Assembly: GCA_947523045.1 (NCBI GenBank)
Contig: CANNUR010000211.1
Span: forward strand, 1-5,457
Reading direction: 5' to 3'
DNA from: an uncultured Prosthecobacter sp.
GTDB taxonomy: Bacteria > Verrucomicrobiota > Verrucomicrobiia > Verrucomicrobiales > Verrucomicrobiaceae
Length of the DNA stretch: 5,457 bases
The notes under the pieces are model-generated. The model was not told the origin of the DNA, ran no database searches, and was given only the letters and a program-made list of their open reading frames with translations. The translations under genes were made by a program, and so were the position numbers. This document shows, in pieces, positions 1 through 5,457 of this stretch (positions are counted from its first letter, which is position 1; every line of letters starts with the position of its first letter).

Positions 1-153
1 CGCACCGCAGCTCACAACTTCTCCATCCTGCGCGAGTTGGTCATGAAGGTGCTGCGTGACATGCCCAGTAAACTCTCCCTGCGCCGCCAACGCCGCCGCG
101 CCGCCCTCGACCCCTCTTTCAGACTCCACCTCCTCGGGGCTCTTCATGCGTAA
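1..153 (+). CDS. ISAs1-family transposase, C-terminal fragment (5' end outside window)
   Basis: Frame 1 is open from the window edge to a TAA at 151-153 and encodes 50 residues. The peptide contains NFSILRELVMKVLRD, then a basic stretch (LSLRRQRRRAALD), and ends in LLGALHA. This pattern, with an 'N-(x)-LR' helix, a Lys/Arg-rich segment, 'AALDP' and a Leu-rich end, is how I know ISAs1/H-repeat type transposases to finish. The catalytic DDE core would lie to the left of the window, so activity cannot be judged. The stop lies only a few bases before a plausible IS end (GCCCTG), as is usual for this family. The match is from memory without a search, so family assignment is fairly but not fully sure. 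The visible part shows no frameshift. Confidence 0.72.
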   Translation, partial: RTAAHNFSILRELVMKVLRDMPSKLSLRRQRRRAALDPSFRLHLLGALHA

Positions 154-159
154 GCCCTG
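1..159 (+). mobile_element. Right-hand part of an ISAs1-like insertion sequence
   Basis: The transposase tail is followed by GCCCTG at 154-159. Read from the outside this gives CAGGGCTTACGCATGAA, which resembles the CAGGG-type terminal inverted repeats of ISAs1-family elements. A second GCCCTG at 169-174 (preceded by GGGCGCA) could be the true end instead. The left end and the target-site duplication are not in the window, so the boundary is provisional. The element lies directly upstream of queD, 72 bases from its start codon, and may have replaced or supplied that gene's upstream region. Confidence 0.5.
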
Positions 160-212
160 ACGGGCGCAGCCCTGCTTCTTTCCGGCGATTGACCGCGGCG
201 GGCGGTGGCGGT

Positions 213-226
213 AAGGGTGGGCCCTT
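213..226 (+). promoter_or_regulatory. Possible Shine-Dalgarno of queD inside a small hairpin
   Basis: AAGGG (213-217) is the best purine-rich match upstream of the queD ATG at 231. It is exactly complementary to CCCTT (222-226), with a TGGG loop between them. The 5-bp stem would cover the ribosome binding site and ends four bases before the start codon. The stem is short and could be chance in GC-rich DNA. No preQ1 riboswitch aptamer pattern was seen in the 77 bases between the transposase stop and queD. Confidence 0.25.
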
Positions 227-230
227 CCCC

Positions 231-596
231 ATGCGCTGCCGCATCATCAAAGACTTCCGCTTCGAGGCCGCCCAAACGCTGCCCAACCTGCCGAGCACCC
301 ACAAGTGCACGAAGATGCATGGCCACAGCTTCAAGGTGGAGATCACCATCGAGGGCGAGGTGGATCCGCACATTGGCTGGGTCTATGACCATGCCGAGAT
401 CTCGCGGGCGATGAAGCCGCTGCTCGATCAGCTCGACCACGGCTACCTGAACGAGATCGAGGGACTGGAGAATCCGACGATCGAGAACATGGCCGCCTGG
501 CTCTGGCGCAAGCTGGCGCCGCAACTGCCCGGTCTGTGCGAGATCACCATCCACGAGACGCCGGCGGCACGCTGCGTGTTCCGCGGCGAGTTTTGA
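231..596 (+). CDS. queD: 6-carboxy-5,6,7,8-tetrahydropterin synthase QueD
   Basis: The 121-residue product matches the PTPS/QueD family in length and sequence. This cytoplasmic zinc enzyme converts 7,8-dihydroneopterin triphosphate to 6-carboxytetrahydropterin, an early step towards preQ0 and queuosine. Visible motifs are FRFEAA (9-14), the Cys-x3-His-Gly-His block (C26, H30, H32), GEVDPHIGWVYD (42-53), LDH (68-70), LENPTIEN (79-86) and the C-terminal HET (E109). Compared with E. coli QueD, the catalytic Cys, the Asp-His pair and the Glu are kept, as are two zinc-ligand histidines. The third ligand position (E. coli H16) is Gln15 here. I chose ATG 231 because the family starts just before 'xxFxFEAA'. 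A longer reading from TTG 189 adds only a Gly-rich tail. AAGGG at 213-217 is a possible ribosome binding site. No other queuosine gene is visible, and the next plus-strand gene starts 124 bases downstream. Confidence 0.93.
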   Translation: MRCRIIKDFRFEAAQTLPNLPSTHKCTKMHGHSFKVEITIEGEVDPHIGWVYDHAEISRAMKPLLDQLDHGYLNEIEGLENPTIENMAAWLWRKLAPQLPGLCEITIHETPAARCVFRGEF

Positions 597-720
597 TTTG
601 GCAGCCTGCCGCGCAACATCGCCCGGTGCGGCGCGTGCCCTGCATCCCCCCAGAACGGAGGCGGACGGTGGCGGCGGTTTTGGTTGACCCATGGGCGGGG
701 CGCGTCGTCTGTCCGGCGCC

Positions 721-1956
721 ATGCTATCTCGTCGCTCCTTCCTGCTTTCCTCCGGGGCCGCCGCGCTGAGCGGCTGCCAAACCCTGCCGGCGCCGCAGGC
801 CACTGCCCCGCAGGGCGGGCCGTTCCGACTCGGCATCGATGTGCTGGCCTCGCGCAACTTTGACCTGCTGCGCGGACGTCGGGTCGGCCTGATCACCAAT
901 CACACGAGCATGACCGGCCGCGGTGAGATGACACGGGTGGCGATGAAGCGTGCGCTGGGTCCCTCGCTCACCGCGCTGTATGCGCCGGAGCACGGCATCG
1001 ACGGCAGCATCGGCGCGGGCATCCATGTCAGCACGCGCCGCGACGGTGTGACGGGACTGACGGTGTATTCGCTCTATGGCCCGACCCGCAAGCCGACGCC
1101 GCAGATGCTGGCGCCCATCGATGTGCTGGTCTTTGACCTGCAGGACATCGGCTGCCGCAGCTACACCTACATCAGCACGATGGCGGTGGCGATGGAGGCG
1201 GCGGCGGAGTGCGGCAAGGATTTCATTGTGCTCGATCGACCGAACCCGATGGGGGGCCTGCGCGTCGAGGGCCCGCCGCTCGATCCGCAGTGGAAGTCGT
1301 TTGTCGGTCAACTGCCGGTGCCCTACGTGCACGGCATGACCACGGGTGAGCTGGCGATGATGACCGCCGCGCATCGCTGGATCGCCGCCAGCCCGCGCCT
1401 GAATGTGGTGCGCATGCAGGGCTGGAACCGCGCGATGGTCTGGCAGGACACCGGCCTGCGCTGGTATCGCACGTCGCCCAACATCCCGCACGCGACCTCG
1501 CCGTTTTATTATGTCGCCACCGGCATCCTCGGAGGTGCGTCGTCGGTGGACATTGGCATCGGCACGGAGAACCCCTTTGGCTATGCCGGCGCGACCGGTG
1601 TCAATCCGCAGTCCATGCTCGCCGCCTGCCGCGAGTTTCCCGCCCCGGGCGTCGGTTTCTCGCCCTACACGAAGGGCAGCTTCGGCGGTGTGCGCCTGAG
1701 CATCCATCCGCGCGCGCAGGCGGATCTGACGGCGCTCGATGTGCGCCTGCTGGCGGCGCTGCAGCGGCTCTCCGGCGGACGTGTGCTGGCGCGGGTGAGT
1801 GGCGACAAGCTGAGCCTGTTCAACAAGGTCTATGGCAGCGAGCGCCTGTATCAAACCCTGCGCGCGGGCGGTTCGGTGGAACGGCTGATCGCCGGCTGGG
1901 GCAGTTCGGTGAACAGCTTCCGCTCGGCGCGCCAGCGTCACCTGCTTTATGCCTGA
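721..1956 (+). CDS. DUF1343 / NamZ-like (GH171-type) lipoprotein, probable exo-acting muramidase relative
   Basis: The 411-residue protein opens with SRRSFL (3-8), a twin-arginine motif. A short hydrophobic stretch and a lipobox LSGC (16-19) follow, so it is probably exported by Tat and lipid-anchored at C19. The mature part follows the DUF1343 order: GRRVGLITNHTS (52-63), APEHG (88-92), SLYGPTRKPTPQML (117-130), FDLQDIG (138-144) with YTYISTM (148-154), LDRPNPMGG (171-179), VEGPPL (182-187), HGMTTGE (204-210) and SPNIP (252-256). Family members such as B. subtilis NamZ (YbbC) remove N-acetylmuramic acid from non-reducing ends of peptidoglycan fragments. The segment after SPNIP departs from the common EGTNxSEGRGT signature, reading GGASSVDIGIGTENPFGYAGA (271-291), so the exact substrate is uncertain. 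ATG 721 places the Tat motif at the N-terminus. ATG 691, in frame and ten codons earlier, is possible. No clear Shine-Dalgarno precedes either. The gene converges on the Fe-dependent dehydrogenase gene, with 11 bases between stops. Confidence 0.85.
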   Translation: MLSRRSFLLSSGAAALSGCQTLPAPQATAPQGGPFRLGIDVLASRNFDLLRGRRVGLITNHTSMTGRGEMTRVAMKRALGPSLTALYAPEHGIDGSIGAGIHVSTRRDGVTGLTVYSLYGPTRKPTPQMLAPIDVLVFDLQDIGCRSYTYISTMAVAMEAAAECGKDFIVLDRPNPMGGLRVEGPPLDPQWKSFVGQLPVPYVHGMTTGELAMMTAAHRWIAASPRLNVVRMQGWNRAMVWQDTGLRWYRTSPNIPHATSPFYYVATGILGGASSVDIGIGTENPFGYAGATGVNPQSMLAACREFPAPGVGFSPYTKGSFGGVRLSIHPRAQADLTALDVRLLAALQRLSGGRVLARVSGDKLSLFNKVYGSERLYQTLRAGGSVERLIAGWGSSVNSFRSARQRHLLYA

Positions 1957-1971
1957 GCCGCGACGGCTCAG
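1953..1971. terminator. Stop-codon hairpin between convergent genes (possible bidirectional terminator)
   Basis: CTGAGCCG (1953-1960) and CGGCTCAG (1964-1971) form a perfect 8-bp stem with a three-base CGA loop. The left arm contains the TGA stop of the plus-strand DUF1343 gene. The right arm contains the TGA stop, read on the minus strand, of the alcohol dehydrogenase gene. The same structure forms in both transcripts. Neither side has a T-run, so it is not a canonical intrinsic terminator. It may still act as a pause or 3'-end-stabilising structure. Confidence 0.5.
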
Positions 1972-3086
1972 AGCGCGGCGCGATACAGCTCGACGAAGTC
2001 GGCCTCGCTGACCGGGCGCGGATTGAACTGCGCGGTCCACTGCTTGGCGGCGAGGGCGGCCAGCTTGGGCAGGTCGGCCTCGGTGACGCCATACTCGCGG
2101 ATCCGGCGCGGCATCTTCGCCTCCCAGAGCAGCTCGCTGACGCGGTCGGCGAGGTCGCCCTCGAAGTAGCCGGCGTAGATCGAGGCGATCTCGGGCAGGG
2201 CGGCGTTGAAGCGGATGATGTGGGGCAGCATGACACCGACCGCCTCGCCGTGCACGACGTTGAAGTAGGCGGTCAGGGGGTTCGCGCAGGAGTGCGCGGC
2301 GCCGAGCATGGAGTTTTCAATGGCGATGCCGGCGTAGGCGGCGCCGAGCAGCATCATGCCGCGCGCGGCGACGTCTTCGGGCTCGCGCAGGACGCGGCTG
2401 AAGCCCTCGTGGCAGAGGCGGAAGGACTCGCGCGAGAACACCGCGGAGTAGGCGTTGCGCTTGGCGGTGACGGCGGTTTCCAGGGCGTGCGAAAGGGCGT
2501 CGATGCCGGTGCAGACGGTGACGCGCACCGGCTGGGAGACGGTCAGCTCGGGATCGAGCAGGGCGACCGCGGCCGCGGCCTTGGGATCGCCGCAGGCCAT
2601 CTTGACATGGGTCTCGGCATCGGAGATGAGCGCGTAGCTCTGGCACTCGCTGCCGGTGCCGGAGGTGGTGGGCACGGCGATGAGCGGCAGCATCGGCTGG
2701 GTGGCCTTGCCGGTGCCCCAGTAGTCCTGCATGCGACCGCCGTTGGTGAGGATGAAGTTGCAGCCCTTGGCGGTGTCCATGCTGCTGCCGCCACCGAGAC
2801 CGACGAGCAGGTCGGCGTCGAACTCGCGCGCGACCTCGACGCAGCGGGCGACGTCGTCGGTGCTCGGGTTCTCGCGCACATCGCCGAAGACACGGGCCTG
2901 CAGGCCGGCATCGACGAGATAGGTGATGGCGCGGGTGACGTAGCCGGTGTTGACGATGCCGGGGTCACTGACGATGAGCACGCGGTTGCCGCCCAGCTCG
3001 CGGGCGAGCGTGCCGATCTGGGCCAAGGTGCCCGAGCCGAAGATCAGGCGGGTGCGCGGCTGGTGGTCGAAGGCGGGAAGGATCAT
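1968..3086 (-). CDS. Iron-containing (group III) alcohol dehydrogenase
   Basis: The 372-residue product has the length and full motif set of Fe-dependent alcohol dehydrogenases, which reduce aldehydes or oxidise alcohols with NAD(P) in the cytoplasm. The N-terminal nucleotide-binding domain has IFGSGT (15-20) and GGGSSMDTAKG (98-108), followed by the PTTSGTGSE block (139-147). The C-terminal helical domain carries the four metal ligands D196 and H200 (GIDALSHALE), H265 (AAHSCANPL) and H279 (VVHGEA). These correspond to Asp196, His200, His263 and His277 of E. coli FucO, so the enzyme should be metal-loaded and active. The start at 3086 (MILPAF...) fits the family N-terminus. An in-frame ATG at 3116 would add MAAPSRRSHA. 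Neither start has a clear ribosome binding site. The gene follows the aldehyde dehydrogenase on the same strand, with a 61-base gap, and is probably cotranscribed with it. Substrate is unknown; a short-chain aldehyde/alcohol pair is an inference. Confidence 0.93.
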   Translation of the reverse strand: MILPAFDHQPRTRLIFGSGTLAQIGTLARELGGNRVLIVSDPGIVNTGYVTRAITYLVDAGLQARVFGDVRENPSTDDVARCVEVAREFDADLLVGLGGGSSMDTAKGCNFILTNGGRMQDYWGTGKATQPMLPLIAVPTTSGTGSECQSYALISDAETHVKMACGDPKAAAAVALLDPELTVSQPVRVTVCTGIDALSHALETAVTAKRNAYSAVFSRESFRLCHEGFSRVLREPEDVAARGMMLLGAAYAGIAIENSMLGAAHSCANPLTAYFNVVHGEAVGVMLPHIIRFNAALPEIASIYAGYFEGDLADRVSELLWEAKMPRRIREYGVTEADLPKLAALAAKQWTAQFNPRPVSEADFVELYRAAL

Positions 3087-3147
3087 GGCGTGGGAGCGGC
3101 GGCTGGGCGCGGCCATGCTGCGGCCGCCCCGGCGGTTCCGGCGCGAT

Positions 3148-4581
3148 TCAGGCGCGGTCGATCGAGCGCCGCTTGTAGAGGAACTCGAACATGTTGCCCT
3201 CGTGCGGCTGGTCCCAGCTGATCTTCATCGTGCTGATCGGGCCGAGGTTGAGGCGGTCGATGGTCGGGCACTCGAGCAGGGCTTCGGTGAAGTCCGCATC
3301 GGCGGTGATGGCGGTGACGATGAGCGAGTAACCGATCTTCGACAGCATCTCGGCCTGCGGCATTTCAACGACGCTGGCGTAGGGGCAGAGGAACTCGCGG
3401 TTGGCGAGCGGGTGCTCCCAGGAATCGCAGCGGATGATGGTCGGGCGCAGGTAGATGCCGCCCTGGAACTCGACCTTGCGCGGGCCGTCGCGAAACTTGG
3501 CGGTGACGTCCTCGGCGCCCGGGGTCTTGAGGTCGTTGTCGATGGCGCCGTCGATGTACTCGGCCATCTTTGGATTGGCGAAGCCGGACAGGCGGGCGTT
3601 CTCGTCGTCGCCCGGCAGCGGCGCGACCGGGCCGAGCTTCGCGGCGAGGGCCTCGGCGATCTCGCGGCCGTACTTGGGCACGAGCACGGCGCTGGCATTG
3701 ATGCAGGAACGGCCGCCGTTGTCGCTGATCGAACCGGCGATGAGGTCGATGTACTCGGGCCAGTTCTCGATCTTGTCCTCGCCGATGATGATTTTGCTCC
3801 AGCCCGGGCCGTGCACCTGCACGCGCGGGTTGTTTTCGTACATCTTGGCGATGTTGACGTCGCCGAAGACCAGGTTGCGGCCGCAGAGCTTGACGACCTC
3901 GCCGCTGCCCTCGTGATCGGTCGGGTAGAAGCCGAAGGCCTCGGCGGGGGCGCCGGCGGCGATGAAGGCCTGGATCAGGCGGAAGGGCGTCCACGGCTCT
4001 TCGCGGCCGGGCTTGATGACCACCGGGATCTTCAGGGCGATCGACGGCAGCCAGAGTGAGTTGACCGCCGGCGAGTTGCTGGGCATGACCAGGCCGAGGG
4101 CGTCGGTGGTCGGAAAGTAGGCCACCGGGCAGCCGGCCTGCTCGCCGAAGCCGCGGTCGATGACCGACATGTCGAGGCCGCGCGACAGGCCGTTGAGGAT
4201 GACGTGCATGTGCGTCATCGCGTAATGGATCTTGGCCATGTTGCGCTTGACCATGATGTGCGGCAGGCCGCTGGTGCGCGACAGGGTGGCGATGTACTCC
4301 TGCGGGCTCTGGGTGTGGCCCTTGTCGCCGAGCGGCAGGGTGCCGTTGAGGAAGAGATCGCCGGCCTTGGCGGTGATGGCGATGAGTTCCTCGACCGTGA
4401 ATTTTTTCAGGGCCTTGCGCGCCTCGGCGATGCGGGCCAGGTCCTTGCGCACGATCCCGGCATTGACTTGGCTGACCTCCGCGCAGATTTCACCGGTCTT
4501 GTGGTCCTTGACCTGGACCTTGTCGAGCGACTCGTAGGGACGGCCTTTGCGCAGCGCGGGGAGGTGGGGAATGGCGGACAT
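3148..4581 (-). CDS. Aldehyde dehydrogenase superfamily protein, possibly CoA-acylating
   Basis: The 477-residue product has the ALDH fold order. It has an N-terminal helical part (to about 150), the cofactor region TDALGLVMPSNSPAVNSLWLP (159-179) with Asn169 in the place of the oxyanion-hole Asn, and VVIKPG (187-192) with the NAD-contacting Lys190. The catalytic Cys293 lies in NGGRSCINAS (288-297), and REFLCPYASV (395-404) replaces the usual EIFGPV. The stretch normally holding the general base (ELGGK) reads HGPGWSK (257-263) and has no Glu. CoA-acylating ALDHs such as AdhE and PduP also lack that Glu and have a Gly-rich turn there, so an acylating (aldehyde to acyl-CoA) activity is plausible but unproven. 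The start at 4581 (MSAIPHLP...) is preferred; ATG 4611 would add ten residues and may overlap a weak promoter. It sits upstream of the Fe-alcohol dehydrogenase on the same strand, matching the AdhE domain order. No compartment shell genes are in the window. Confidence 0.88.
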   Translation of the reverse strand: MSAIPHLPALRKGRPYESLDKVQVKDHKTGEICAEVSQVNAGIVRKDLARIAEARKALKKFTVEELIAITAKAGDLFLNGTLPLGDKGHTQSPQEYIATLSRTSGLPHIMVKRNMAKIHYAMTHMHVILNGLSRGLDMSVIDRGFGEQAGCPVAYFPTTDALGLVMPSNSPAVNSLWLPSIALKIPVVIKPGREEPWTPFRLIQAFIAAGAPAEAFGFYPTDHEGSGEVVKLCGRNLVFGDVNIAKMYENNPRVQVHGPGWSKIIIGEDKIENWPEYIDLIAGSISDNGGRSCINASAVLVPKYGREIAEALAAKLGPVAPLPGDDENARLSGFANPKMAEYIDGAIDNDLKTPGAEDVTAKFRDGPRKVEFQGGIYLRPTIIRCDSWEHPLANREFLCPYASVVEMPQAEMLSKIGYSLIVTAITADADFTEALLECPTIDRLNLGPISTMKISWDQPHEGNMFEFLYKRRSIDRA

Positions 4582-4609
4582 GGCGGGGGTGGAATGGGGG
4601 GACCGCAGC

Positions 4610-4636
4610 ATTACGGGCGGCGGACAAGTGAGGCAA
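4610..4636 (-). promoter_or_regulatory. Weak candidate promoter for the aldehyde/alcohol dehydrogenase pair
   Basis: On the minus strand, TTGCCT (4636-4631) matches the -35 consensus at four of six positions. CGTAAT (4615-4610) matches the -10 at four of six, with a 15-base spacer. It lies in the 109-base gap between rpoD and the ALDH gene, the only place where a separate promoter for the pair would be expected. The short spacer makes it weak. If real, transcription would begin downstream of ATG 4611 and favour the ATG at 4581. Confidence 0.2.
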
Positions 4637-4638
4637 CG

Positions 4639-4660
4639 AAAAACAGTCCGGCGAGGGCCG
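4639..4660 (-). terminator. Weak candidate terminator downstream of rpoD
   Basis: On the minus strand, CGGC-CCTC-GCCG (4660-4649) can form a 4-bp stem. After a five-base gap comes a run of five T (4643-4639), 30 to 50 bases after the rpoD stop. The stem is short and the T-run is offset, so termination is possible but poorly supported. Read-through from rpoD into the ALDH gene cannot be excluded. Confidence 0.25.
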
Positions 4661-4690
4661 CTCTTTCAGGCGCCGAGGCTGCAATTCCGC

Positions 4691-5457
<767 letters not shown>

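Noticed and set aside
154..230. Search for a preQ1 riboswitch or clear promoter upstream of queD
   Set aside because: No aptamer-like pairing and A-rich tail, and no convincing -35/-10 pair, were seen in this short gap.
600..610. GGCA-GCC-TGCC hairpin just after the queD stop
   Set aside because: The stem has only four pairs and no T-run follows, so it is not supportable as a terminator.
144..899. 251-residue minus-strand open frame spanning queD and the start of the DUF1343 gene
   Set aside because: It has no motifs and crosses two unrelated plus-strand genes and their gap, so it is not a credible gene.
724..2040. 438-residue minus-strand open frame opposite the DUF1343 gene
   Set aside because: It is rich in Arg, His, Ala and Gln with no recognisable motif, and it mirrors a well-supported plus-strand gene. 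It is a GC-driven antisense shadow.
2220..4059. Long plus-strand open frames (2220-3221 and 2947-4059) opposite the dehydrogenase genes
   Set aside because: Their low-complexity Gly/Ala/Val/Asp composition is typical of antisense translation of GC-rich genes, and the minus-strand genes have full catalytic motif sets.
3148..4581. ALDH as a bacterial microcompartment enzyme
   Set aside because: There is no amphipathic N-terminal targeting helix before the ALDH core that I can recognise, and no shell protein gene is in the window.

Overview
This is a high-GC bacterial window that looks chromosomal. It carries the tail of an insertion sequence, three complete metabolic or cell-wall genes plus queD, and most of a housekeeping sigma factor gene. 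The sigma-70 sequence, the variant DUF1343/NamZ-like protein and the GC-rich codon use suggest Verrucomicrobiota, perhaps an Opitutales-like lineage. That assignment rests on remembered family patterns and is moderate confidence only.

Layout, left to right. Positions 1-153 hold the last 50 codons of an ISAs1-type transposase on the plus strand, with the probable right end of the element just after its stop. A plus-strand queD (231-596) follows, encoding 6-carboxytetrahydropterin synthase for queuosine/7-deazaguanine synthesis. Next, also on the plus strand, is a predicted Tat-exported lipoprotein of the DUF1343/NamZ family (721-1956), probably acting on peptidoglycan fragments. It converges on a minus-strand iron-containing alcohol dehydrogenase (1968-3086). 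The two stop codons are 11 bases apart and lie in opposite arms of one perfect 8-bp hairpin. The alcohol dehydrogenase is preceded on the same strand by an aldehyde dehydrogenase superfamily gene (3148-4581). Upstream of that is the 3' part of a primary sigma factor gene (rpoD, 4691-5457), which runs off the right edge.

The aldehyde and alcohol dehydrogenases look like one two-gene unit passing an aldehyde between them. Their order, ALDH then Fe-ADH, is the same as the domain order in the fused enzyme AdhE. The ALDH keeps the catalytic Cys but lacks the usual general-base Glu motif, so CoA-acylating chemistry is possible. The substrate cannot be named from the sequence. QueD, the NamZ-like lipoprotein and the sigma factor show no obvious pathway link to this pair.

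Points for a second look are the stop-codon hairpin, the His-to-Gln change at a QueD zinc-ligand position, the diverged signature of the NamZ-like protein, and a shared CGCC-ATG start context without a clear Shine-Dalgarno sequence in three genes. No gene-free stretch exceeds about 125 bases. I saw no tRNA, rRNA, CRISPR array or clearly novel system.
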